This document shows positions 1-11,897 of a stretch of 64,000 nucleotides of DNA, piece by piece. The number at the start of each line of letters is the position of its first letter. Within the stretch, counting starts at the first letter, position 1. The position numbers and the translations under genes are program-made. The notes below the pieces were generated by a model. That model was not told the origin of the DNA, did not search any database, and saw nothing but the letters and a program-made list of their open reading frames with translations. Source of the stretch: Bretschneidera sinensis (lineage: Eukaryota > Streptophyta > Magnoliopsida > Brassicales > Akaniaceae); contig CM043702.1 of the NCBI GenBank assembly GCA_023935145.1, positions 61,049,001-61,113,000 on the forward strand. The letters are read 5' to 3'.

Positions 1-1400
1 AGAATGCCTTTAACCTCTGCCCTTATAGCCTAATAGATCTTGCATTAACAATTTCTCATTTCTGCATCTCATACAACCAACTGTCCAAATTTCTGATCTT
101 CAACTTGATTTTACCTATAGCATTTTAATTCACACTTAGGCTTTCATCTCTTCTCCAATTCAACCCATTTTCAAACATTAAAAATATCCTCAAGATTTTC
201 AAGGTTACATTTCATACGAAGTTCCAACCGAATCACCAATCAAACACTATTCACCTACCCCTACATCTAGTTTAACATACTTCCACTTCTCATCACCCTT
301 ACAAAATCATCCACCTTCTTTTCATTCTAACGACAAAAATGAACACGATCACCCAACAACTTACCTCACCCATCTTAACCTCGTTAACTATAATATTCCC
401 ATTTTTCTATTTCACCCCTATCTTTTAACGAACCTTTACGTACTCAAACTTACCCTCTTGACTTAGTTATTATTCCAACTCCCCTTTCTTTTCTTATTTC
501 CATTTTTAGTCTGCTTAAGGAATCGAATCTTTTGGAAAACTATTTAGCACATCACCTTCACACCTTTTCTTGAAAATACTTGAATCTAGCTATACTATAT
601 ACGATGAACTCCAACCATCCCTTTTTTAACTTACCATCACTAGTAGTCCTTGATTACTTAACACTTACTTCATAAAATCTACATCGTTCCTCGAAAGTAT
701 TTCTTAATCCGATCATGATTTATACATTCTCTCATAAACTTATTAAGAATCTATTATCAACTTTTTAACACTTCCTGATAACTCCTCAATTAGACTAAGA
801 TCTTCTTTTCACTTAACATTCATCTTCTTCATAAAACCACTTTGTTAAGTAACTTCAGACCTCTTTAATTGTCTCCACTGATAATCATTTCTCCCACTTT
901 TTTTTTTTTTTTGTTAAACACCTCTTAGCCTTATGTCCCATACATATTTCTCTCCTATAATAATTACTCTAATTTCTCTATATCTCACTTACTCTTGATC
1001 TTTTGTAATATACCTTCTTAATGTCCCTTTATTACATATACTAGCCTTCTAATCAAATTTCTTTGCGAAGCAAACCTATCAAACTTTCACTAGTCATCAA
1101 CTCTTTTAATGTCTTAATCACGCCTAAAACAATTCTTTATTCTTAAAACACTTTAATTACCTTAGATCATCATCACACACCTCTTATTAGATCCAATTTA
1201 TCATTTTTCAATTTACATCTCAAGGTAAAGCAAAATATTTAAGCTCACTCAACTAATCGTCATCTATTTAATTAAATCAATTCTTCTTCCATAACAAATT
1301 CATCATTTCTTCCATCAAACTTCACTATACACTTACGATCAAGTTTAAAATTTCCTGCACCTTTCTCTTTTACGACTCATCACATAATAATTTCACCAGA
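1..1400. other. Gene-free C/T-rich intergenic DNA
   Basis: No open frame of useful length, RNA gene or terminal repeat was found. The plus strand is strikingly rich in C and T and poor in G over about 1.4 kb, ending near the exon-like fragment at 1404. Strand asymmetry of this kind often marks old, mutated transposon DNA, but I could not match it to a family. Confidence 0.5.
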
Positions 1401-1403
1401 TTG

Positions 1404-1505
1404 AATGCTGAAGATGATGATAGTGTGGTGGTGACTTTGGTGCCAAGATATGGGAAAGGACTTGTTAGCATTGGTGGTATCAGTATTGATTTTATTCAAG
1501 ATTGA
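1404..1505 (+). pseudogene. Exon-like orphan fragment, unidentified
   Basis: A short frame reads NAEDDDSVVVTLVPRYGKGL and continues with VSIGGISIDFIQD before a TGA at 1503. A splice-acceptor-like CAG ends at about 1399 after a pyrimidine-rich stretch. The composition (balanced codons, GC higher than the surroundings) looks like a real exon stranded in AT-rich DNA. No start codon, donor site or neighbouring exon was recognised, and I do not recognise the protein. It may be a gene relic or chance. Confidence 0.25.
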
Positions 1506-3966
1506 TATCAACTATAGCTCAAATTGATCTTTTGAGGTAAAGATCATATATCTGGATTAAAAATTACCATCTATTAATTTAATCTCTCTACTTGATCTTT
1601 CATCTCTCTCTCTCTCTCTAGTCTCAACATAATTTCAAGGTTAAAATACATTTTTTTGCCCTTAATTAGGTTTTATATATACTTGATTTCATTTACCTTT
1701 TAGGCTTATTGACTTTTTACATTTCAATTGGGTCCTAAATTTATAATAGTTGTTTTACGTAAAATAATAATTATGGGGATGACCCAATTGATTATGAGAT
1801 TGTAAATATAATGATCCAATCAAAATAAGATTATAAATTTAAAAACCCAATCGAAACAACAAAAAAAATGGATAACGTAAATGAAAACAAATATAAAATA
1901 AAGATAAAAATTGTAGTTTAGCCTAATTTCAATTTGTATCGATTATTATAACCGGTTGTCCTCTTCAATAACCCAGAAAACATAATTTGAATATTCTTTT
2001 ATTTCAATAATTTTTAAAATCTATATATTTAAAGAAAGAATGAGATGATCGGTTCATGATAATCTTACATATTCGTAAGTATAGTTGTGTAGTGCTGCAC
2101 CATTTGTTTGAGTATATTGACGAGAAAATATCGAATTCGAATATCTTATATAAAAGACCTAAAAATAACTATTAAGCCAAAAAAAAAATTCTGAATTATT
2201 GTTTTTAATTAATTGTTGTATGATTGAAACAATTAGTATTTTGTTTTAATGAAGAAAGGGGACATGGATCGATAAACTTTGATGGATTGTCCACATTATC
2301 TTTATATTTGAGGTAATTGTTGTTGTATATGTAGTATAATCCCAACCTCCACTTTCTTTTTTCTTTCCAATTAGTCAACTCCAGTTACCTGTTAACCCTA
2401 GACTTTTTCATATTCTTGGAAAAGATTAATCAAGATAGAGATAGAAGACTTGCTCCCATTCAGAAAAAACAAGCATATGATCATTAGCAAATAGGAGATG
2501 CGAAATAGGGTTACCATCTCTCTAACATATATTAACTATAAATTGAATATATGAGATTGTAGTTTAAAAATATATAAAAGAAGAGAAAAAGAGCTTTCAC
2601 CATAATTTTTTTTTTAAAAAAATTGTTACTTTAATGAATATTAATAGCAAAAGCTTTTGGTTTTCTCTACATGTTCCTAAATTTCATCTTTGAATATTTT
2701 TTTCTCAATTTATAAATTTTAATTTTCTCTACATGTATCTTGAGTGGATAAAAAATGTCTAGCAATAGCAAATATTTATTTATATCAATATCTTATTTTT
2801 ATTTAACAATTTGATACTTTCAAATATAATATTCTTATTTTTAGATTGCATATGCAAATGCAAATGTTATATTGAGTAAATAAAATATTATTAAAACAAA
2901 CAATAATATATTTAAAAAATTTAATAAATAAAATGTAATTAAATTTATTTTATGGATACTTAAAACTCTTATCAATCAGTTATTTATAGATTTGTAAATA
3001 AGCACATGAATTAATCCAAAACGAGCAAAGCACATCTGTGTTTTAACAAAGAAGCCTTGAAATATATATATATATATATATTTGTTTTTTAAGACTATAA
3101 TTTCCAAAAATAACATATTATTAGTGGCTTGAATATAATTTAATCTCTCCACTAAGGTAAGGGTTTCAATCCAAATCCTCTACCCCTAACCATTTAAAAA
3201 AATTGTTAACACACTTAAATTTTGCAACAACCCTTTGCATCCTCCAAAACTCTATTTTAAAAGCAAAGCCTCGTCTCTAGAGAACTCTATTTGAAATTAC
3301 TCTTTCAATTTACCAGAAAAATAATAGAAGCAATCCAAAATGCTCAAAAGGTGATAAAGGAAAAGCACAAACATGAAACAACGTAAGGCAAGTTTTTCTG
3401 TTTTTTCTCTTTCAGCTTATATGAACTCTTCAGTCTGGTAGAAGTTTTGGAAACAGAAAGTGATATGATACTGAATATATTCTAAGGATCGTTTTCTTCT
3501 ATGCATGATTACACCAAAATGTTCATCAGCTCCTTTAATAAGTCCAACGGTTGTCAATGTACCAAAACCACTGGAAAATCACATAATAAATACTTTTACA
3601 GGTATAAATTACATCGTTACCCACACCCACCAGATGAATAATGGGGAGGAGCGGAGCCATGATTTTCAATTTGGAGGAGAGCAAATAATACTATTTATAA
3701 TAGTCTATTGAATATTTAAAAAATATATAACTTAAAATTTTTTTTTTTGTTTAGTTTCACTTTAATATTTAAAATTTTTGTTTGGCTTCCTTCTTATTTT
3801 AAGTTTTCAGATTTTTCTAATCTTACTTTTCTTATACGATTTTTGTTATCAATTTAAACAGAATATGAACAAAGTTTCAAATTGCAACATTTTTAAAACT
3901 TAAAAGGTTTAAATTGCTTTAATAAAAATGCTGGTGTTTGAAGTAGTAAGACCCCCTAAATTTTAA
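1506..3966. other. AT-rich gene-free DNA with simple repeats
   Basis: Mostly AT-rich DNA. A CT microsatellite lies at 1603-1619 and a short AT microsatellite at 3062-3080. A frame around 3490-3603 ends at a possible splice donor (CAG/GTATAA) but matches nothing I recognise. No other gene is supported. Confidence 0.5.
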
Positions 3967-5146
3967 AGCAGTCCATCTGCTCGGCTTTGAAGACATGGGT
4001 CCGAGCATGTGTGGAGCAATCCATCTATTCGGACTTGGAACGAGTGGGTCAAGCATGTGTGAAGCAATCCATCTACTTGCCCTTGGAGACATGGGTCCCA
4101 GCATGTGTGGAGCAATCCATCTGCTCGGACTTAGAGCTAGCAGGCCAAGCATGTGTGGAGCAATCCATCTGCCCGACCTTAGAGGCATGGGTCCAAGCAT
4201 GTGTGGAGCAATCCATCTGTTCTCCCTTGGAGACATGGGTCTAAGCATGTGTGGAGCAATCCATCTAGTTAAACTTGGAGCTAGTGGGCCGAGCATGTGT
4301 GGAGCAATCCATCTGCTCAGACTTGGAGCTTATGGGCCGAGCATGTGTGGAATAATCCATATGCTCGGCCTTGGAGACATAGGTCCGAGCATGTGTGGAG
4401 CAATCCATCTGCTCGTCCTGGAGACATAGGTCCGAGCATGTGTGGAGTAATCCTTCTGCTCGGACTTGGAGCTAGTGGGTCGAGAGTGTGTGGAGCAATC
4501 CATCTGCTCAGCCTTAGAGACATGGGTCCGAGCATGTGTGGAGCAATCCATCTGCTCGAACTTAGAGCTAGTGGGCCAAGCATATGTGGAGCAATCCATC
4601 TGCTCGGCCTTGGAGCTAGTGGGTCTAAGCATGTGTGGAGCAATCCATCTACTCGGACTTGGAGCTAGTGGGCTAAGCATGTGTGGAGCAATCCATCTAC
4701 TCGACCTTAGGGACATGGGTCCGAGCATGTGTGGAGCAATCCATTTGCTCGGACTTGGAGCTAGTGGGTCGAGCATGTGTGGAGCAATCCATTTGCTCGG
4801 CTTTAGCGACATGGGTCCGAGCATGTGTGGAACAATCAATCTACTCAGACTTGGAGCTAGTGGGTTAAGCATGTGTGGAGCAATCCATCTACTCGGCCTT
4901 GGAGACATAGGTCCGAACATGTGTGGAGCAATCCATCTGCTCGGACTTGGAGACATGGGTCCGAGCATGTGTGGAGCAATCCATCTGCTCGGACTTGGAG
5001 CTAGTGGGTCCAGTATATGTGGAGCAATCCATCTGCTCAGCCTTGGAGACATGGGTTCGATCATGTGTGGAGCAATCCATCTGCTCGGACTTGGAGCTAG
5101 TGGGCCGAGCATGTGTGGAGCAATCCATCTGCTCGGCCTTGGAGAG
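3967..5146 (+). repeat. 48-bp minisatellite array, about 25 monomers (array A)
   Basis: About 25 head-to-tail monomers of 48 bp. Two types alternate, with breaks in the pattern: one has CTTGGAGCTAGTGGGCC and the other CTTGGAGACATGGGTCC, so much of the array is a 96-bp dimer. Each monomer contains an inverted repeat. For example, at 4961-4992 the arms CCGAGCA and TGCTCGG enclose a second arm pair TGGA/TCCA around the four bases GCAA. Because 48 is a multiple of three, long periodic open frames run through on both strands; these are not genes. The array lies at the 3' end of TAT-A (relative to pol), next to the antisense-gene promoter, where TAT elements are known to hold tandem repeats. Confidence 0.95.
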
Positions 5147-5563
5147 GTTCTAAGTTTTCAGAGGCACTCTTGGGCTTCTTGTTTTTTAGGCCCATGAAGA
5201 ATGCTTCTTAAGCTTCTTATGGATTTGTTGGGCTCACCTAGGGCCCAATTATCGTGGGTTCCTTGGACTTTATTGACACGTGGCAAGTGTTAGTCCTCAT
5301 TAAATGCTTGTTGTCGTTTGTGCAAGAGTGACAGCGCTTTGTTAATGATTAAATCCCTTGGGGAATAGAATGGCTCCCTTGGGGAGAGGGACGGCGCCTA
5401 GGGGAATAAAACGACCCCTAGGCCTAATTATGTGCCACCTAGTTTGTGGCGGCGGACTCCTTGAGGAGCGTGAAAGTTGCCTCGAGTTCTTGAAGAGTCA
5501 CTTCCTCATCCGTTTCTTCATTTAATGTCCTCGCTCGTTGTGCCCTTTTTTCCCTATATAAGG
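5147..5563 (+). promoter_or_regulatory. Promoter of the TAT-A antisense gene
   Basis: A good TATA box (TATATAAGG) sits at 5555-5563, preceded by CATTTAATGTCCTCGCTC. The same layout recurs in TAT-B, where CATTAAATGCCCTCGCTA precedes TTATAAAAAAGG, so the block is conserved between two separate elements. The antisense coding region follows downstream on the plus strand, but Athila-1 now separates promoter and start codon. Short imperfect repeats around CCCTTGGGGAATAG lie at about 5350-5425. Promoter activity is inferred. Confidence 0.6.
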
Positions 5564-5829
5564 AGGCTTTTGCTCCCTTCTTTCTTTACTTTAAGTCATA
5601 GCGAGTTTTTGCAAAGAGAGATTTCCTTGAGAGCCTTCTTCCTCGTTCCCCAAGTCTTTGAGAGCTTTCATCCTCGTCCCTAGTTTCTGAGAGCCTTTAA
5701 CCCTAAATTTTTTAGAGCGTTTGTCCTGAGAGTTCTGGTGCTTCGATACTTTCTGGTGGTTCGAGCTTTCGTCTTGGTCTTGGGTCGGTCTGTGGTGCGA
5801 GTGCTTAATTGACACGGCATTTGGAGGGT

Positions 5830-7146
5830 TGTTGTGAGTTTTAATTTACTCGCAAGCGCACGAGTCATTTGCAATATAGTGTTGTGCAAGTGCGAGGTCG
5901 AATCCACAGGGAATTGTGTTGTGAAAATATAATTTTATCTAAACTAACCTTATCTTAACCTAGTTCCGAATTTTGAATTGTATTTTTGCAAAAGAAATAT
6001 AAACTTAAACTAAATTGATTTAAAAACTAATGATAAAAACACTAAGGTTTCTAAATCCACCCCACCAAAGTAAAGCATATATTTTCATGTTCTATAAAAA
6101 TAATCTACCAAAATATTTCATGAATCCAACTTTAAACAAATCACAACAAAATATCCCAATTAAACCAAAACAATCCAATGTATCCGCTTTTAACAAATCA
6201 CAAAGGATATCCAATTTAATCAAAAATGATTCGATGTATCCATCAGATGAAACACACGAAATATCCAACAGAACAATTTAAAAACTATCAATCGTAAGAA
6301 TTTACTCAAACAATTGACCAGAACATTTATACTAAAAAAAACATTAGAATTGTATAAACAAATCTAAAAATCTTATGTCAAACAACAGCGAGGCTTCATC
6401 TTTAACCTTAGTCGAAGATTTTAGCCACTCATAATCATGAAACTAAAGTTCATAATAACAGTGCTAAACATTAAACTAACAAAAAAAAACAGTAAATTAA
6501 AACTGACTATATATGGGAGAAATTCCACTCACTGTTGGGCGGCGTTTCCCCTTGTGGTAGCAAAGCCTTTGGGATCCACCAGAATGCTAGCAGATGTCCA
6601 CCGGATTGCACCCCGAATGATGAAGGGAGATGGGGCCTTTATAGAGGAATTCCCATAGTACAATGTGTTTCAAATTCGATGTGGGAGACTACCCGAGTAC
6701 GATCGATCGCAGTCTGGTGCGCTCGAGTGCATACTGGCGCACTACAAAGCATTTTTAACCGGTGTGGGATGTGCAAGTGCGCACTTGCGATCGATCGCAA
6801 GTCTGGTGCGATCGAGCGCACTAGACATCTTTAGCTAGACCCTTGTCTACTAAAACTGCCATAACTTTCTCGAGAAAAATCATTTTTACAAGCCGTAAAA
6901 TCCCTCAGAAAATAGACTTTCGGATCTTTCCAAGCATATATGGCTCATCTTCTGGTTCTTCCTGAATCAATACAGTAAAATCCACAACAATGACTGATCT
7001 GTACAGACAATTCTGGCAATTTTAGTGAAACTCCTTTCCCAGTGCTTGTAAACCTGAAAAACAACGAAAACAACTCAAAGTAACAAATTCCTACACTAAC
7101 AAATGTAAATTAAGTGGCCAAAACATGCAATATTTTTCACTCATCA
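5830..7146 (-). repeat. Athila-1 3' LTR (left)
   Basis: Begins TGTTGTGAG and ends CTCATCA on the plus strand. A minus-strand TATA-like box (TATAAAG) lies at about 6638-6646. A GC-rich stretch at 6690-6830 is crowded with GATC palindromes, including the 18-bp perfect palindrome CTTGCGATCGATCGCAAG at 6784-6801. Confidence 0.93.
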
Positions 7147-7166
7147 GATACCCCAAAACTTACATT
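7147..7166 (-). other. Athila-1 polypurine tract
   Basis: Directly inside the 3' LTR the minus strand reads AAGTTTTGGGGTATC, a purine-rich run in the position expected for priming of plus-strand DNA. Athila-2 has the equivalent AAGTTTGGGGGTATT. Confidence 0.75.
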
Positions 7167-8567
7167 TTGCTAGTCCCTCAGCAAAACAAAAAAAAATAAC
7201 AATAAAAAAACTAAATGGAAAACAAAGAACATAAAGATATGTTCATCACTCATGGTATCCAAAAATTTAAGGAGCACTCAAAACCATGATATTCATTCAT
7301 GAGCAAGCTTAAAAATATATAACCCATCTTCGCAATGAATAGGAATTTTAAAACCTAATTACTTACAAAAGGCAGGCTAAGATATCACAAGCTTGAATCA
7401 GTGTAAAGTGAATTAGCATATACAGATGAGGTTTCCAAATAATTTCAATGTACAATATATCTATGTCTCAAGATTCACAGAATTTCTCATCAGAATGAAC
7501 AGCGATGGCATAGTTTTATTTTATTTACTTTTATTATAAGGCTCTGCTATGTTTAGTTCCCTTAAGCTTTCTAATTGACCCATGTATCGAGTGTTGAGTC
7601 AACGACTCCCAAACCAGGTGGTTTTAGGGCATTAGGTGTAAAGACACCCCTAAAGACTTATTAACTCGAGTAAAAAAGGCTACAAAACTAAGCTGTCCTT
7701 AATGCTACCAAGCCAAATTTCCACCTTTTGACGTGAACACTCACTGCTTACTAAGGCAAGAGGTCCAGTTACTCAGTAGAAAATTTTGCAATGATCACTA
7801 TGAATAAAATTCTCACCTTTTGACATGAACACTCATTGCTTACTAAGGCAAGAGGTCCAGTTACTCAGTGGAAAGTTTATTGATGATGATCATTATAAAT
7901 ATTAGTAGTATTATTTTTTTTTTCTTCTCTTTGTTTTTCATGCTTATCTATGCCAAAGTGTTTATCCAACAAGTCATCCAGTTTCAGTTAAGATAAGGAA
8001 ACATGCACATTAAAATCACATGTCATACCTCACACAAATATGTGCTACTGTGCTCGTGTTAGATTAGATCAAACATGTGCATTCTCGAATGCCTAAAGTA
8101 AGTAACTAAGGTTTAAAACTCTATCATCAGATCATGTGTTCAAAAATTTTAAGCTCACCAATGAAACCACATCACAATTTTTCAAGTCAACCAAAATTTT
8201 CAGATGAACATGAACATGCATTTACCTTTTTTTTTTAATTGAAGAAAAACAACAACAAATTAGGACAAAGTGTGTGTAATGTGTCTCCCATACCCCCAAA
8301 CTTAAATTACACATTGACCCCAATGTGTGAATAATATGGAAAGAGCTAACCTGGGAGATAGAGAACTAGTTAGACGGGTATGGCTCATAGCATACCCCCA
8401 AACTTGAACTGAAGTACGCGTCGTCCCTGAAAAATAACGACTAGAAAACAAAAATACTGGAAACAAACATTAATCATAAATATGTAAAATAATAAATAAA
8501 CAGAAAGGATAAGCTGTGGGGTGCCTCCCATGAGTGCTAAGTTTAACGTCTTCAGCCAGACCCAACA
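7167..8567 (-). other. Athila-1 3' untranslated interior
   Basis: No coding sequence. It lies between the end of the pol remnant and the polypurine tract and is mirrored at about 24013-25254 in Athila-2. A direct repeat sits at about 7728-7765 and 7817-7870 (shared phrase GAACACTCA then TGCTTACTAAGGCAAGAGG). Near 8520-8560 is the GACGTTAAACTTAGC / GGGAGGC phrase that, in Athila elements, usually follows the integrase frame. Confidence 0.6.
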
Positions 8568-10286
8568 TTAGTAATCATGCCCAACTAAGCGCTCCACCAT
8601 CTGATCAATAAATGGGAGTGAAAAATGATCCTTCCTTGTGGCAGCATTCAACTTATGGTAGTCTATACATACTTTCCATCCTGACTGAACACGAATTGGC
8701 ACCAACTCATCGTCCTTATTCTTCACTACTGTCACTCCAGCCCTCTTGGGCACGACGTGAATCGGGCTCACCCACTTGCTAACAGAGATTGGATAATTGA
8801 TCACTACATCAAACAGCTTTATCACTTCAATCCTCACAACCTCTTGCATAGCTAGGTTGAGCCTTCTTTGTGGCTCCCTCGATGGCTTGACATTCTCTTC
8901 CAAACGTAACTTAGGCATCACCATCGAGGGGCTGATTCCCTTGACATCCTCAATAGCCCAGCCGATAGCTTCCTTATGCTCTCTTAAAACGTCCAATAAT
9001 TTCTCCTCTATAGCATCAACCAAATCTGAAGCTATAATCATAGGCAAAGAATCTACTGGACCTAGGAACTTATACTTAAGATTGTCTGATAAAGGCTTAA
9101 GTTCCTTCTTGGGGGGTTCAGGTGTTGTGGTCTCCTCCGTCTCACTGCTCTTCTGAGGAGTAAACTCCAAAGTAGCATTTGCATGCTCAAGTAACTTATC
9201 CAAATCCAAATCTTCTCCAAACTGAGCAAAGCATGCCTCCAGGGGGTCTTCAATGCTTGATTCACCCACAGTCTCCTCTGTCTTACTGCGCTCCCAATGA
9301 GCAGACTCCAAGATAACAGTTGCTTGCTCAAGTAGCTTATCTAAATCCAAATCCTCTCCAAACTGAGCAAAGCATGCCTCCACACTGTCCTCAGACTGCC
9401 TTCCTTTCTTGGGTGCTTGTAATCTTCCAGGGTAAGGTGCTTTAGGTACAAACAACCCAGGAAGATCCTTAATAGTAGGTATGGCTATAGATGGCTCAGC
9501 ATCTCTTTTCTCCTTGTTGCCACTTTCTTGCCCTTGCTGCAGAGCGGGGTTCTCTTTCACTTGATTGTCCACTTGTCTCCCAGTCCTCAATAGGACAATC
9601 AATTGTACTTATTCCTGCCCATGCATAGAATTTGATAAATTTTCCACAGCAAACTGTTCCTTCGGGTTAGGCTCAGGTTGGCTGGGGAACCTTCCCTTCT
9701 CTTCTTCACCCAAGTGACTTATGATTTGACCCATTTGACTCTCTAACTTGGCAATCGCTTGGGTGTTTACTATTGTTGCACTCTTCACTTAACTTATGGA
9801 TTGGCCTTTCATCTTCCTGAAATCATTGAGAGCATCCTCCAATGACTGTTAAACCGACGCTGGCACTTGAATGGGAGCTTGGTAAGCGGGTGATGGTGCT
9901 GGATAGGCTGAGTGACCATAACTTGGAACTAGTGGAGGAAATCTGGGAGGGTATTGATTGTGAGCATGATGAGGGGCTCCTCCCTAATTTATCAGTTGGT
10001 TCTACTTTCATGAAAAATTGGGGTGGTTCCGCCACCCTGGATTGTACGTCTCGGAGTAAGATCCATTTGATTGCCACCGATAATCATTGAAAGCGTTTAT
10101 TTGTTCCATGGGATACTCGGCAAAAGCCGGTATAGATGGACAATTCTGTGCTAAATGCATAGGACTAGCACTGATGGAATAGCTATCAACATTGAATGTA
10201 TTGGCTATATTGATGGACTAGCTAGTCATCTGCATGAAATCCTTGAGGGCATCCTCTAAAGACTGTGAAATCGGCGTTGGATTCAT
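8568..10286 (-). pseudogene. Athila-1 gag and truncated RT remnant
   Basis: From a minus-strand ATG at 10286 the sequence reads the C-terminal part of an Athila gag, with AQNCPS and ETYNPGWRNHPNFS motifs, broken by stops until about 9603. An uninterrupted 344-codon frame follows at 9602-8568. Its first half contains two copies of an acidic block, EACFAQFGEDLDLDKLLE, about 66 residues apart. Its second half is the start of RT (KWVSPIHVVPK, CIDYHKLNAATRKDHFSLPF). The frame stops at RLVGHDY, before the catalytic Asp-Asp motif. The zinc knuckle has lost its first two cysteines (SYSISASPMHLAQNC). No protease motif was seen. It cannot encode an active polyprotein. Confidence 0.85.
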
Positions 10287-10456
10287 CCACGTTTTTTTTT
10301 CTAATTTTTATTTTATGTTTTTATGGGTAATTTCCAATATAAACAAATAAACTAAAATAAAATTGCAAAAGAAAAATAAAACAAAAATGGTAACTAAACT
10401 AGTAGAAAAATAAAAACAATTCAGACAAAAAATTTAATTTTCACAAACCAAACAAC

Positions 10457-10474
10457 TCCCCGGCAACAGCGCCA
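10457..10474 (-). other. Athila-1 primer-binding site (tRNA-Asp)
   Basis: The minus strand reads TGGCGCTGTTGCCGGGGA a few bases inside the 5' LTR. It differs at one base from the tRNA-Asp-complementary site TGGCGCCGTTGCCGGGGA, which Athila-2 retains. Confidence 0.9.
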
Positions 10475-10480
10475 AAAACT

Positions 10481-11795
10481 TGTTGTGAGTTTTAAATTAC
10501 TCGTAAGCACACGAGTCGTTTGCAATAGAGTGTTGTGCAAGTGCAAGGTCGAATCCACAGGGAATTGTGTTGTGAAAATATAATTTTATCTAAACTAACC
10601 TTATCTTAACCTAGTTCCGAATTTTGAATTGTATTTTTGCAAAAGAAATATAAACTTAAACTAAATTGATTTAAAAACTAATGATAAAAACACTAAGGTT
10701 TCTGAATCCATCCCCACAAAAGTAAAGCATATATTTTCATGTTCTATAAAAATAATCTATCAAAACATTCCATGAATCCAACTTTAAACAAATCACAACA
10801 AATATCCCAATTAAACCAAAACAATCCAATGTATCTGATTTTAACAAATCACAAAGGATATGCAATTTAATCAAAAATGATTCGATGTATCCATCAGATG
10901 AAACACACGGAATATCCAACAGAACAATTTAAAAACTATCAATCGTAAGAATTTACTCAAACAATTAACCAGAACATTTATACTAAAAAATATCAGAATT
11001 ATATAAACAAATCTAAAAATCTTATGTCAAACAATGGCGAGGCTTCATCTTCAACCTTAGTTGAAGATTTTAGCCACTCGTAATCATGAAACTAAAGTTC
11101 ACAATAACAGTGCTAAACATTAAACTAACAAAAAAAACAGTAAATTAAAACTGACTATACATGGGAGAAATTTCACTCACTGTTGGGCGGCGCTTCCCTT
11201 TGTAATAGCAAAGCCTTCGGGATCCACTAGAATGCTAGCAGACGTCCACCGGATTGCACCCTGAATGATGAAGGGAGATAGGGCTTTTATAGGGGAATTC
11301 TCAGAGTACAATGTGTTTCAAATTCGATATGGGATACTGCCCGAGTGCGATCGATCGCAGTCTGGTGTGCTCTTAGCGCATACTGGTGCACTACAAATCA
11401 TTTTTAACCGATGTGGGATGTGCGAGTGTGCACTTGCGATCGATCGCAAGTCTGGTGCGATCGAGCGCATTGGACATCTTCAGCTTGACCCTTGTCTACT
11501 AAAATTGCCATAACTTTCTATAGAAAAATCATTTTTACAAGTTGTAAAATCCCTCAGAAAATAGACTTTCGGATATTTCCAAGCATATATAGCTCATCTC
11601 CTGGTTCTTCCTGAATCAATACAGTAAAATCCATAAAAATGACTAATCTGTATAGGCAATTCTGGCAATTTTAGTGAAACTCCTTTCCCAGTGCTTGTAA
11701 ACCTGAAAAACAACGAAAACAACTCAAAGTAACAAATTCATACGCTAACAAATGTGAATTAAGCTGCCAAAATATGCAATATTTTTCACTCATCA
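10481..11795 (-). repeat. Athila-1 5' LTR (right)
   Basis: Collinear with the left LTR from TGTTGTGAG to CTCATCA, with scattered substitutions and small indels. It carries the same GATC-palindrome block at about 11340-11470. It ends at the AGGGT target duplication. Confidence 0.93.
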
Positions 11796-11897
11796 AGGGT
11801 CTTGGAGGAGGGATTTCTAAAGATTTTGATTCTTAGGAAGAGTTAGAGTCCGAATCCCTCGAAGTTTGGTGAGTTGCGTCCACCCTCTCTTTTAAAT

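Larger units (their letters stand above)
5830..11795 (-). mobile_element. Athila-1: non-autonomous Athila-type Ty3/Gypsy element
   Basis: Two LTRs of 1317 and 1315 bp (TGTTGTGAG ... CTCATCA) bound a 3.3-kb interior. Perfect 5-bp target duplications AGGGT occur at 5825-5829 and 11796-11800. The primer-binding site next to the right LTR matches the 3' end of tRNA-Asp with one mismatch, as is usual for Athila. Only parts of gag and the start of RT are coded; the rest of RT, RNase H, integrase and any env-like frame are missing. The element sits in the 5' leader of the TAT-A antisense gene. The two LTRs differ at scattered sites, so it is not a very recent insertion. Confidence 0.93.

Noticed and set aside
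3967..5146. CRISPR-like array of regular repeats
   Set aside because: Monomers are contiguous with no unique spacers, in a plant genome and inside a retrotransposon.
3919..5197. Long open frames on both strands through array A
   Set aside because: They arise from a 48-bp unit without stops and overlap each other in opposite directions; the repeat is DNA-level.
7167..8567. An env-like frame in Athila-1
   Set aside because: No open frame or motif is present between the RT remnant and the 3' LTR in either Athila element.
8797..9156. Plus-strand frames opposite the Athila gag/RT remnants
   Set aside because: They are antisense shadows of the minus-strand coding region with no domain of their own.
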